DNA of 64,000 bases from UTCFX2 sp963788145 (lineage in GTDB: Bacteria; Chloroflexota; Anaerolineae; Anaerolineales; UBA4823), in assembly GCA_963788145.1 (NCBI GenBank), contig CAWBFQ010000006.1:248001-312000 (forward strand). The letters are read 5' to 3'. The notes below the pieces were generated by a model. That model did not search any database and was not told where the DNA came from. It saw only the letters and a program-made list of their open reading frames with translations. The stretch's first letter is position 1, and the number at the start of each line of letters is the position of its first letter. This document shows, one piece after another, positions 1-9,678 of the stretch. A program made the position numbers and the translations under genes.

Positions 1-2571
1 GTGGATGCAGTTTTTCATCCATTGATACCGCCAGAGACCTTTCAGCAAGAAGGTTGGCATTTAGAATTGGATGATCTGGAAGCGCCCCTGAATTATAAGG
101 GTGTGGTTTTTAATGAGATGAAAGGAGCTTACTCCAACCCTGATGATGTACTTCAGGATGCGGTGCGCATGTCCCTTTTTCCCGATACACCCTATGGTGT
201 GGATTTGGGTGGAGACCCGCGCCATATCCCCGATTTGACCTATCATCAATTTAAATCCTTTCACGAAAAGTATTACCATCCTGCTAACGCCCGCATTTAT
301 TTCTATGGAAATGATGACCCTGAAGAGCGCTTGCGGCGAATGGATCTGTATTTGAGCGGTTATGAAAGAATCCAGGTTGATTCTGGGATTCCGTTGCAAG
401 CCAGTTTTAGTGAACCACGGCGAATGGAGATTTCCTTCGATCCGGGAGAAGATGTGGGCGAAATGAAGGGTATGCTGGTGATGAACTGGCTGCTCCCCGA
501 AATTCAAGATCCTGAAATGATGCTGGCTCTCACGATACTGATTCATGTTTTAATCGGGGCTCCAGCCTCCCCCTTAAGGAAAGCCCTGATCGATTCGGGT
601 TATGGGGAGGATTTAGCCGGGATTGGTTTGGAAGTGGATTTGCGTCAGGCATATTTCTCGATCGGCTTGAAAGGTATGCAGGCTGACCCTCGTGGCAAAT
701 TGATTTCTGCTGAGCAGGTTGAAGCGTTGATCCAAAACACACTGCAGGAACTGGCACGCGAGGGGATTGATCCAGATACCGTGGCAGCCTCGCTCAATAC
801 AGTCGAGTTCCAACTTCGAGAGAATAATACCGGTTCTTTTCCACAAGGTTTGTTATTAATGCTCCGTTCACTCACCAACTGGCTTTATGATAGAGACCCG
901 TTCGTGCCGCTAGCTTTCGAAAACCCGCTTGCATCTATTAAAAATCGGGTTCAGGCCGGGGATCGTTTCTTTGAGGGCTTGATCAGCAGGTTCTTACTAG
1001 GAAACCCGCATCAAACAGTTGTCAGCTTAAAACCCGAACACGGTTTGCAGAAACAAAGAGATAAAGATGAAAGGGACCGCCTGGCGCAGATTCGGTCTGG
1101 CATGAGCCTGGAGGCTCTGGCGGGTGTACTGGAGCAGACCCGCAAACTGAAGGAAATTCAGGAGCGCCCTGACCCGCCTGAGATGTTATCCAGGATACCC
1201 AGCTTGAAATTGGATGATTTGGATCGAGAGAACAAACGGATCCCGCTTGAAATTGCGGAGATCGAAGATAGCCAGGTCTTTTATCATGACCTTTTCACCA
1301 ACGGTATTCTCTATCTGGATTTGGGATTCGATCTGCATACCCTATCTCAGGATCTGCTGCCATTCGTGTCCTTGTTTGGCCGAGCTTTGCTGGAAATGGG
1401 CACACAACGAGAGGATTACGTCCAGCTTTCCCAACGGATTGGACGCTCGACAGGTGGGATTTGGCCTGCATCATTTACATCTTCCATTCGAGGAACTGAC
1501 TACGGAGCCGCGCGCTTGTTCTTACGCTCAAAAGCGGCGATCGGGCAGGCAGGCGAACTGGCGGCGATTCTGCAAGACATTCTGCTGACTGCCCGCCTGG
1601 ATAACCAGGAGCGCTTCCTGCAGATCGCCCTTGAGGAAAAAGCATCCGCCGAGTCGATGTTGTCACCAGCCGGGCACGTTGTTGTGAATACTCGCTTGCG
1701 TTCACTATTCAACGAAGCGGACTGGGCTGCCGAGCAAATGAGTGGGATTGAACAACTCTTTCATCTGCGGAGTCTGGTCAAACAGATTAATGAGAATTGG
1801 CCGGTTGTGCAGGAGCGGTTGGAAGAGGTGCGTAAGGTATTACTGAACCGCCAAACAATGGTTGTGAATGTGACCCTCGATGCAGTCAATTGGGCGGGAT
1901 TCAAGCCGCTGTTAAATGACTTCCTCTCCCAGATTCCATCAAAGAACACCCCTACGGCAGTCTGGCAGCCATCTCACGCGTCGAATTATGAAGGATTGGT
2001 TATCCCGACTCAGGTGAGTTATGTTGGGAAAGGCGCAAATTTATTTGATTTGGGATATATCCCGGACGGTTCGATCGATGTCATTAAGAATTACTTGAAG
2101 ACTACCTGGCTTTGGGAGCGTGTGCGCGTTCAAGGCGGCGCATATGGAGGTTTCTGTGTGTTTAATCACCGCTCAGGTGTGTTTACATATCTTTCTTATC
2201 GCGATCCCAATCTGCTCAAGACACTAGAGAATTATGATCTATCAGCGAAGTTTCTTAGTCGGCTCGAAATGAACCCGGAGGAATTGACTAAGAGCATCAT
2301 TGGAGCGATTGGCGAAATGGACGCCTACACACTGCCAGACGCCAAAGGTTACTCATCAACATTACGCTACCTGGCAGGCGACACAGACGAATCCCGTCAG
2401 ATCTGGCGGGAACAAATATTGAGTACAACCAGCGCGGATTTTCGTTCCTTTGGCGATGTGCTGCATCGTTTGAATGAATCCGGTTTTGTTGTTGTGATGG
2501 GTTCACAAGAAGCGCTCTCAAAAGCCAATAGCGAAAGGAACAACTGGCTGGATATCAAGAAGATCCTCTAG
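1..2571 (+). CDS. M16C family metallopeptidase (presequence protease-like), 5' end missing
   Basis: This is the C-terminal 856 residues of a PreP/insulinase-type zinc peptidase, which degrades peptides inside a closed two-lobed chamber. The reading frame is open at base 1, so the first codon (GTG) need not be the true start. The catalytic HxxEH motif lies upstream of the window. The distal part of the zinc-site region is visible near residues 35-45 (VVFNEMKGAYS), as is the late RVQGGAYGGF segment near residue 710, which corresponds to the Arg/Tyr substrate-contact pair of M16 enzymes. The length fits an M16C protein of about 970 residues with roughly 110 missing. The next gene begins 19 bp downstream on the same strand. 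No internal frameshift is seen. Confidence 0.88.
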   Translation: MDAVFHPLIPPETFQQEGWHLELDDLEAPLNYKGVVFNEMKGAYSNPDDVLQDAVRMSLFPDTPYGVDLGGDPRHIPDLTYHQFKSFHEKYYHPANARIYFYGNDDPEERLRRMDLYLSGYERIQVDSGIPLQASFSEPRRMEISFDPGEDVGEMKGMLVMNWLLPEIQDPEMMLALTILIHVLIGAPASPLRKALIDSGYGEDLAGIGLEVDLRQAYFSIGLKGMQADPRGKLISAEQVEALIQNTLQELAREGIDPDTVAASLNTVEFQLRENNTGSFPQGLLLMLRSLTNWLYDRDPFVPLAFENPLASIKNRVQAGDRFFEGLISRFLLGNPHQTVVSLKPEHGLQKQRDKDERDRLAQIRSGMSLEALAGVLEQTRKLKEIQERPDPPEMLSRIPSLKLDDLDRENKRIPLEIAEIEDSQVFYHDLFTNGILYLDLGFDLHTLSQDLLPFVSLFGRALLEMGTQREDYVQLSQRIGRSTGGIWPASFTSSIRGTDYGAARLFLRSKAAIGQAGELAAILQDILLTARLDNQERFLQIALEEKASAESMLSPAGHVVVNTRLRSLFNEADWAAEQMSGIEQLFHLRSLVKQINENWPVVQERLEEVRKVLLNRQTMVVNVTLDAVNWAGFKPLLNDFLSQIPSKNTPTAVWQPSHASNYEGLVIPTQVSYVGKGANLFDLGYIPDGSIDVIKNYLKTTWLWERVRVQGGAYGGFCVFNHRSGVFTYLSYRDPNLLKTLENYDLSAKFLSRLEMNPEELTKSIIGAIGEMDAYTLPDAKGYSSTLRYLAGDTDESRQIWREQILSTTSADFRSFGDVLHRLNESGFVVVMGSQEALSKANSERNNWLDIKKIL

Positions 2572-2589
2572 GACCAAACGAGCGAGGCT

Positions 2590-5500
2590 ATGAAAATAAC
2601 TCTCCAGATCAACCATTCAATTTTTGAAACGGACGCGGCGACAGGTGACAGCCTGTTGAGCGTTCTGCGCCGGCTGGGATTTTTCGGAGTCAAGCATGGT
2701 TGTGAAACCGGGGAATGCGGCGCATGCACCATTCTGCTGGATGGGAAACCCATCAACAGCTGTGTGATGTTGGCAGCCCAGGCCGAGGGACATCAAATTG
2801 AGACGATTGAGTCGCTCGGCGAGCACCCGGATAGAGGTTGGAAATCATCACAGGGTCTGAGCGCGCTTCAGCAAGCTTTTGTGGAGAGCGGTGCAATCCA
2901 ATGTGGTTACTGCACCCCAGCCCAGATTCTGGCGGCTAAGGAACTGTTGGCGCGCAACCCAAACCCGAGCGAAGAAGAAGTACGAGAAGCGCTGGCGGGT
3001 GTATTATGCCGGTGCACCGGTTATCTTAAGCCCGTACAGGCTGTGCTGCGCGCGGCGGCTGTCTTGCGGGGTGAAAAGCCCGATCCGATTGTTGGAGAGA
3101 AAGCAGTTCCGAGTTTGATCCCAGCCCCGGATGAATGGCTTTCTGGTGACAGCGGCGATCAAATTTCGGGGGCTGATCCTTTCGCTCCATCTGCCCCGGC
3201 TCTGCAAGGCGGCGTTTCAACACGTACGCGCTTAATGCCCCGGATTACCGTCACCCCAAAATCGGAAACGTGGACCAGTGTAGGTAAGCCGGAACAAAAA
3301 GTCGACGCCATCAAGCTCGTCCAGGGTAAACCCGCCTTTGTGGCAGATTTCGAGCAGCGGAATATGCTGATCGCAAAAGTGCTGCATAGTCCTGTGGCGC
3401 ATGCCCGAATTAAAAGCATTGATGCCAGCCGGGCTCTCCAGCTGCCGGGTGTGGCCGCGGTATTAACCTCGAAAGACCTGCCACGCGTGATCTATTCAAC
3501 TGCTGGTCAATCCGATCCCATTCCGGGGCCATTAGATACCTTCTCATTGGATGAAAAAGTCCGATTTGTTGGTGATCGGGTGGCCTTCGTTGCGGCTGAA
3601 ACTGAAGAGATTGCAAATCAGGCGCTTCAATTGATTGATGTGGAGTATGAAAGTTTACCCGTCTTGCTGGATCCAGCCCAGGCGATGCAGCCAGGAGCGC
3701 CGATATTGCACGATGAACCCGAATATGTAAATTTTGGCGATTCCGATCCGAAACGAAATCTGGCGGCATATATCCATATTGATATCGGCGATGTTGAACG
3801 TGGTTTTGCAGAAGCGGATCATGTTATTGAGGGTGTTTATGAAGTTCCAAAAGTCCAGCAGGCCCATATTGAGCCGCATGTTGTAATGACATATTGGGAT
3901 GAGGATGACCGATTGGTCATTCGTACCAGCACACAGGTGCCATTCCATGCCCGCCGCATTTTGGCTCCTGTACTGGGTTTACCAATGAAGCGGATTCGGG
4001 TGATCAAGCCCCGCATCGGCGGAGGTTTTGGCGGCAAGCAAGAAGTAATGGCTGAGGACGTCGCTGCCCATCTCACGATTGCAACAGGCAGGCCGGTTTT
4101 TTATGAGTACTCGCGTGAAGAGGAGTTTGTGGCGGGGCGGTCGCGCCATCCAATGCAAATCTGGATGAAGACCGGGGTGAAGAATGATGGAACAATGACG
4201 GCCAACGCAATGAAAGTGCTGACCGACACAGGCGCTTACGGGTGTCATGCACTGACTGTTACGGGAAATACCGGTCATAAAGCGATGGCTTTGTATGTCG
4301 GCGATGGACCATATCGTCAATCACCCAATATCCGTTTTGAGGCCGAAATTGTTTACACCAACCATCCGCCTGCCGGGGCCTATCGCGGTTATGGGGTTCC
4401 ACAGGGGTATTGGCCGCTGGACCGCCATATGGAAAAGATAGCCAGGTTTCTGAAGCTGGATCCACTCGAATTTCGACTACAGAATGCCTTGCGCGCCGGT
4501 GAATTGCATCCTTTCAGTACGGCGTGGAGCGAAGGTCGCGAACCGCGTCCGGAAACTATCGAAACCTGTGCACTGGATGAATGCGCACGTCAGGGAAAAG
4601 CCGTCATTGGCTGGGATCAGAAATTCGATAATCCGGATTGGCGAAATGTGAAAGGGAAACCCTACCTGAAGCGTGGGATCGGGGCTGCGCTTGTGATGCA
4701 GGGTACGGCAATCCCCTATCTGGATATGGGCGGCGCCAGCATAAAAATGAATGATGATGGCTCATTCATGCTGTTGATTGGAGCCACAGATCTTGGAACC
4801 GGTTCAGATACTGTCCTGGGTCAAATGGCTGCCGAGGTATTGGGGATACCATTAGACGATGTGACGGTTTACTCCTCAGATACAGATTTCACTCCTTTTG
4901 ATAAAGGGGCGTATGCCTCGAGTACGACCTATATTTCTGGGGCGGCGGTGGCAAAGGCTGCCCAGCAAGTTGCCGACCGCATCCGCATTCGGGCGGCTAG
5001 GATGTTGAATAAGCGGTCAGACCCTGGTGCAACGCTGGAATTGAAGGCTGAGGATATTCGGCTGGCAGATCGCAAGGCTTATGCCCCCGATGGGCGCTTT
5101 GTGACCCTGTTTGAAGTGGGTCATAATGCTTTACACCATGAAGAGCAGGAACAAATTATGGGTACTGCATCTTATATGTCGCCTGTATCGCCGCCGCCCT
5201 TTGCGGCGCAATTTGCTGAGGTGACGGTTGATACCGAAACTGGCCAGGTGGTGGTAGACAGGTTGGTGATGGCGCTGGATTCGGGTGTGATTGTAAACCC
5301 GCTCACCGCCTCTGGACAGGTGGAAGGCGGCATGACTCAAGCGCTGGGGTATGCCGTTTGCGAGGAAATGCGGTATGATGAGCAGGGTAAAGCGCGTGAA
5401 ATCGATCTGTCCGATTATCATATATTTCAGGCCAACGAAATGCCTATATTGGAGACGATCTTTGTGGAGACCTTTGAGCCGTCACATCCTTTTGGGGTGA

Positions 5501-5625
5501 AAGCAGTTGCTGAAATTCCGATGGATGGCGTTGCCCCGGCAGTTGGGAATGCCGTCTTGGATGCATGCGGCGCTCAGGTCGACGAGAACCCGGTGACGCC
5601 TGAGAGAGTTCTGGCGAGCGCTTAA
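2590..5625 (+). CDS. Fused [2Fe-2S]/molybdopterin-binding xanthine dehydrogenase family protein (XdhD-like)
   Basis: This 1011-residue protein belongs to the xanthine oxidase family of molybdenum hydroxylases. Residues 1-80 form a plant-type ferredoxin domain (CETGECGACT), and residues 95-165 form the second [2Fe-2S] domain (CGYCTPAQ, then CRCTGY). From about residue 235 comes the hammerhead and the large Mo-cofactor domain, with GGGFGGKQ near residue 477, AYRGYGVPQG near 598 and the expected active-site Glu in EIPMDG near 975. There is no FAD domain, so electrons would pass to a partner; the FAD/Fe-S protein at 7828-9280 is the obvious candidate. The Fe-S plus Mo fusion without FAD resembles E. 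coli XdhD (YgfN). The substrate cannot be read from sequence; purines or other N-heterocycles are family-level guesses. A GAGG ribosome site precedes the ATG. Confidence 0.9.
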   Translation: MKITLQINHSIFETDAATGDSLLSVLRRLGFFGVKHGCETGECGACTILLDGKPINSCVMLAAQAEGHQIETIESLGEHPDRGWKSSQGLSALQQAFVESGAIQCGYCTPAQILAAKELLARNPNPSEEEVREALAGVLCRCTGYLKPVQAVLRAAAVLRGEKPDPIVGEKAVPSLIPAPDEWLSGDSGDQISGADPFAPSAPALQGGVSTRTRLMPRITVTPKSETWTSVGKPEQKVDAIKLVQGKPAFVADFEQRNMLIAKVLHSPVAHARIKSIDASRALQLPGVAAVLTSKDLPRVIYSTAGQSDPIPGPLDTFSLDEKVRFVGDRVAFVAAETEEIANQALQLIDVEYESLPVLLDPAQAMQPGAPILHDEPEYVNFGDSDPKRNLAAYIHIDIGDVERGFAEADHVIEGVYEVPKVQQAHIEPHVVMTYWDEDDRLVIRTSTQVPFHARRILAPVLGLPMKRIRVIKPRIGGGFGGKQEVMAEDVAAHLTIATGRPVFYEYSREEEFVAGRSRHPMQIWMKTGVKNDGTMTANAMKVLTDTGAYGCHALTVTGNTGHKAMALYVGDGPYRQSPNIRFEAEIVYTNHPPAGAYRGYGVPQGYWPLDRHMEKIARFLKLDPLEFRLQNALRAGELHPFSTAWSEGREPRPETIETCALDECARQGKAVIGWDQKFDNPDWRNVKGKPYLKRGIGAALVMQGTAIPYLDMGGASIKMNDDGSFMLLIGATDLGTGSDTVLGQMAAEVLGIPLDDVTVYSSDTDFTPFDKGAYASSTTYISGAAVAKAAQQVADRIRIRAARMLNKRSDPGATLELKAEDIRLADRKAYAPDGRFVTLFEVGHNALHHEEQEQIMGTASYMSPVSPPPFAAQFAEVTVDTETGQVVVDRLVMALDSGVIVNPLTASGQVEGGMTQALGYAVCEEMRYDEQGKAREIDLSDYHIFQANEMPILETIFVETFEPSHPFGVKAVAEIPMDGVAPAVGNAVLDACGAQVDENPVTPERVLASA

Positions 5626-5644
5626 GAAGGAGACGGATTAGACA

Positions 5645-6992
5645 ATGGCCCGTACGTATGTAATCGGTCATGTGAACCCTGATACCGATTCAATCGCATC
5701 TGCAATGGGCTATGCCTGGTTGTTGCATGAGCGCGATGCAGAGGATGTGATTGCGGCGCGTGCTGGTCCCATCAATCCACAGACGACCTGGGTATTGAAA
5801 AGACTGGAATTGGAAGCGCCGCTGTTGTTAACAGACGCTTCACCCCGTTTTGAATCTGTTACACGCCGCCTGGACACGGCATCTCCGGATGATTCGCTTC
5901 AGGAAGCCTGGACCATCCTGAACCGCACGGGTGGAAATCGCTCCGCTTGTCAATCCCGAGGACGGTAAGCCGGTTGGGATGATCAATGGGCTGAGTTTAT
6001 ATAATTTGTTTGCCAGGCATGTTGGGCCTCATCCGCGTCGAAAGGAGATGCGCATTTCAGATATCCTGGATGTGCCTTGCAAAGAGGCTTGCGATGGAAG
6101 CGCACCCCGTTTTCAGGCAAGTGTTCATATTCGGGACATGCTTGGACGGATTTTGCGCGAAGAACAAAACGATTTCCTGGTTGTCGATGATCAGGGTGTT
6201 TATGTGGGCGTTACCCGCCAGCGCGATGTGCTAAATCCGCCTCGCCTGCGTTTGATTCTAGTGGACCATAATGAGCCCGGCCAGGCGCTTGGCGCTTTGG
6301 AGGAAGCCGAGTTGATTGAAATCCTGGATCACCATCGACTTGGGAATATGTCCACCCGGGCGCCGATCCGTTTTTCTGTCGATGTGGTTGGCAGCACCAG
6401 CACACTGGTCTCTGAGCGAATCGAAGAAGCGGGTTTGAGCGCGCCGCCAGCGATTGCCGGTCTGCTGTTGGCTGGTCTGCTATCCGATACCTTGATCTTA
6501 TCTTCACCCACGACAACAGAGCGAGATCATCAGGCCTCTGAAAGATTGGCTCGCTGGGCTATGGTTCGCAATGGGCCGTTATCTGGCGAAACCATCCAGG
6601 CTTATGGCAAGCAAGTTGTAGAAGCTGGGACAGGTCTGGCAACCCGAGACCCGCTCGAGATTGTCTCGACCGATATAAAAACATACGATAGCGGCGGATA
6701 CAGCTTCGCGATTGCTCAGGCTGAAGTGACGGATTTGCGTCAGTTGGATGAACATCTTGAGGCGCTCAAACAAGCTCTGGAGACGCTCCGGAAGGAGCGC
6801 AACCTCGACTTTGTGATGCTGATGGTAACGGATGTTGTGGATAATGTCAGCAGTCTGGTGGTTGTTAATCCACCTCCGTTATTAGAGGATTTACCCTATC
6901 CGCGTCGTCAGGATGGCACCCGTCTGGCGACGGGAGTGGTTTCACGCAAAAAGCAGCTCCTGCCGGTCCTGTTAAGTTTGCTGGAGGCATAG
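5645..6992 (+). CDS. ppaC: DHH-family manganese-dependent inorganic pyrophosphatase with CBS domains (frameshifted)
   Basis: The N-terminal part (5645 to about 5930) carries the DHH-family motif GHVNPDTDSIASA, with metal-binding Asp residues. The remainder continues in another frame from about 5931, with a CBS pair (ending near 6230), the motif DHHRLGN near 6330 and a DHHA2-type C-terminal domain. Joining the frames around 5925-5931 restores one protein of about 448 residues with the domain order of CBS-containing family II pyrophosphatases (DHH, CBS-CBS, DHH continuation, DHHA2). Such enzymes hydrolyse PPi, and the CBS pair binds adenine nucleotides that tune activity. The break lies next to a GGG run, so a missing or extra base is likely. 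It sits between two molybdenum-hydroxylase genes, 19 bp after one and 3 bp before xdhC, suggesting co-transcription. Confidence 0.85.
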
Positions 6993-6995
6993 GTC

Positions 6996-7815
6996 TTGTC
7001 GGTACTACAATCGGTAGCAGAGCTAGAACGAACGAATCGACCAGGAGCTTTATGCATGGTTGTACGCAGTCATGGATCTACGCCGCGTCGGTCGGGAAGC
7101 AAGATGCTGGTCTTACCGGATGGCTCTACCGAGGGGACCGTGGGAGGTGGGGAAGTTGAGAATCGAGTGGTTCAGGAAGCGCTCCAGGCAATCGTGGACG
7201 GCAAGCCCCGTTTTCTGGAATATCAGATGGCTGACCCTGGTCGGGGCGACGCGGGAGTCTGCGGCGGGCAAGTGGAGGTTTACGTGGAGCCAATCCGGCC
7301 TAAACCAACGATTGTGATTATTGGCGCGGGTCATGTAGGAAGGGCTGTTGCCCAACTTTCTCATTGGTTGGGATATTGGGTGGTGGTCAATGACGACAGG
7401 GCTGGGCTTTGTACGCCCGAAATCTGTGCCGAATGCAGATCAATATATCCATTCGGAAATGGCCGATTTACCCGGGCAATTGGAAATCAACCCCTGGACA
7501 TACCTGGTACTCACCACCCGTGGGGTGGATTTGGACGTGGTGGGTTTGCCTGTTTTGCTTGATTATCCTGCAGCTTATATCGGTGTGATTGGTTCCAGGC
7601 GCCGCTGGGAGGTGGCCAGGCAACAAATGCTAGAAAAGGGAGTGTTGGAAGCCAATTTGAACCGGATCCGTTCGCCCATTGGATTGGAGTTAAATGCTGA
7701 GACTCCGGAAGAGATTGCGGTCAGCATTCTGGCAGAGATCATTATGCTGCGTGAAGGCGGCGATGGCCGCGTCATGTCAACCAACAACAACCGTACATCA
7801 TCATCTGAGCAATAG
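6996..7815 (+). CDS. xdhC: XdhC/CoxI family molybdenum-hydroxylase maturation protein (frameshifted)
   Basis: XdhC proteins bind molybdenum cofactor, help sulfurate it and insert it into xanthine dehydrogenase-type enzymes. The N-terminal domain shows RSHGSTPRRSGSKMLV and a GGGEVE motif. The C-terminal Rossmann domain shows IIGAGHVGRAVAQL near 7317-7358 and GVIGSRRRWE near 7580. The reading frame changes at about 7420-7430: the first frame reads to about ...DDRAGLCTPE, and the second continues with NADQYIHSEMADL to the TAG at 7813-7815. The start is a TTG at 6996 with GGAGG upstream, 3 bp after the pyrophosphatase stop. Its position between the Mo subunit and the FAD subunit supports a role in maturing this particular enzyme. 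Confidence 0.87.
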
Positions 7816-7827
7816 ATGGAGCATTCT

Positions 7828-9280
7828 ATGTGGCATGATTACTATAGTGTAGACAGTATCGAAGAAGCTTTGCAAATTTTATCCAAAAAGGGGACCCAGG
7901 CCAGGATTGTAGCCGGTGGAACGGATTTAATCCTTGAGATGGAGCGCGGCGTGCGCAAGGGGATCGACACACTGATTGATATTACGCCGCGTTTCATGTC
8001 TGGATGAAATCGTGATGGACGAGGATGAAGTCATTCACATCAGCCCAATGGTAACGCATAACCATTGCGTCGCCTCCAAACTGGTGGTCGAGCGTCTTTT
8101 CCCATTAGCCCAGGCATGCTGGGAAGTGGGCGCGCCTCAAATTCGCAACCGGGGGACCGTTGCCGGCAACCTGATCACTGCTTCGCCGGCAAATGACACG
8201 ATCACCCCATTGATGGCGTTAGGAGCGAGTGTGCGCCTGGCTTCTGTCCGCTCTGAAAGAGTGGTCCCATTGGTTGAGTTCTTCAAAGGTGTTCGCCGGA
8301 CCGTTATGGAGCCGGATGAAATGTTGGTTGATATCGCTGTGCCGGCTCTAAAACTAAACCAGCGCGGGGCATTTATCAAGATTGGTTTGCGTCGGGCGCA
8401 AGCGATCTCTGTGGTCAATGCTGCCGTCGTGCTCACTTTCGAGGCAAGTTCACTGGTGGAGGGTAAACCGCTCATCGTTGAACAGGCGGTTATCACGCTT
8501 GGATCGGTTGCGCCGGTCATTATACATGCCGAACAAGCTGAGCAATTTCTGCGAGGCCGTGTCTTAGATGATGAACTGATCTCAAAAGCTGCTGAACTCG
8601 CCATGCAGGCTGCCAGGCCAATCGATGACATCCGCGGCTCTGCCTCTTACCGACATGAGATCGTGCGGGTGGCGGTCAAACGGTGTTTGAACGGGATTTA
8701 TCATAATGAAGAGCGGGCTGGTTTTCCTGAGGCTCCCATCTTGCTTTGGGGTGAACTGAAAGCTGCTCAATCAATTCCTCTTGCGGATACAATCCATCAT
8801 TCAACAGGCACACCGATCATCACTCGCATCAATGGCGTAGAACACACATTTACAACCGGTCAGCACAAAACGCTGCTGCGTCTATTGCGCGAAGAGGCTG
8901 GTCTCATCGGGACAAAAGAGGGTTGCGCAGAGGGTGAATGTGGAGCTTGCACGATATTCCTGGACGGCAAAGCGGTGATGAGTTGTCTGGTTCCAGCTGT
9001 GCGCGCTCATGGCGCGGAAATCGTCACGGTGGAAGGTTTGGCGCATGGGGATCATTTACATCCAGTCCAGCAGGCATTTATCGAGGAAGGAGCAGTTCAG
9101 TGTGGATATTGCACTCCAGGTTTCTTGATGTCGGCGGCTAAGTTGCTGGAAGAGCGACCACATCCTTCCCAATCTGAGATTATGCAATCCATTACGGGTA
9201 ACCTTTGTCGGTGCACGGGCTATTATAAGATTATCCAGGCTATCGAGAGCGCCAGCAGAATGGAGACTTTGGATGGGTAA
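7828..9280 (+). CDS. Fused FAD-binding and [2Fe-2S] xanthine dehydrogenase subunit (frameshifted)
   Basis: The N-terminal two thirds is a CoxM/XdhB-type FAD-binding subunit (VAGGTDLILEME near the start, RNRGTVAGNLITASPANDT near 8145-8200). The last about 155 residues form a complete XdhC-subunit-type ferredoxin pair (CAEGECGACT near 8926, CGYCTPGF near 9104, CRCTGYYK near 9209). The frame changes once at about 7985 (DTLIDIT to RVSCLDEIVMDED). ATG 7828 is preferred because GGAG lies 6 bp upstream; an in-frame ATG at 7816 directly abuts the xdhC stop. It should accept electrons from the Mo protein at 2590-5625 and reduce NAD(P)+, ferredoxin or quinone. It is unusual that both this protein and the Mo protein carry the two-cluster module. 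Confidence 0.88.
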
Positions 9281-9653
9281 ATATAACAGGTCGGGCCACA
9301 TGGTCCCTCCTCCCGAAAAGAAATGGGCTGTTCATCCGATCTGGAGGGGTATAGGATGTATCTTGTTACTGATCGTCCCTTTTATGGTATATATCATTGC
9401 AGACTTGCTGGTAGAGATGAATATGGAAAACGGGTGGTACCCAATACCGGCTGAGTTGACCAGTACTCTGCGAGTACCCTTTGTGAATTTCGCCTTACAG
9501 CACTTCTTTATTAACCTGATGGTCACGGCGCTTTTGCTGCTGTTCGGTTTTGCTTTGATTATGGTGATTTATACCGTGATCTATGCATTCGCGGGTCCAG
9601 GGCGCTATGGTCCGATGGACGCTCCTCCGGTTCGAAGATCGTACAAGAAATGA
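9273..9653 (+). CDS. Small two-helix membrane protein, unknown function
   Basis: This 126-residue protein has two strongly hydrophobic segments (about residues 25-46 and 80-108) separated by a short polar loop, and a basic C-terminal tail ending RRSYKK. Its ATG overlaps the last codons of the FAD/Fe-S gene (8 bp overlap), so it is translationally coupled to the molybdenum-hydroxylase genes. It might anchor a complex at the membrane, but that is inference from position only. No family is recognised. Confidence 0.65.
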   Translation: MGKYNRSGHMVPPPEKKWAVHPIWRGIGCILLLIVPFMVYIIADLLVEMNMENGWYPIPAELTSTLRVPFVNFALQHFFINLMVTALLLLFGFALIMVIYTVIYAFAGPGRYGPMDAPPVRRSYKK

Positions 9654-9678
9654 ATGTGATCATCTAGCAACCGGGTCA

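Noticed and set aside
61..546. 161-residue minus-strand open frame inside the M16 gene
   Set aside because: Shadow of a conserved coding sequence; no start context.
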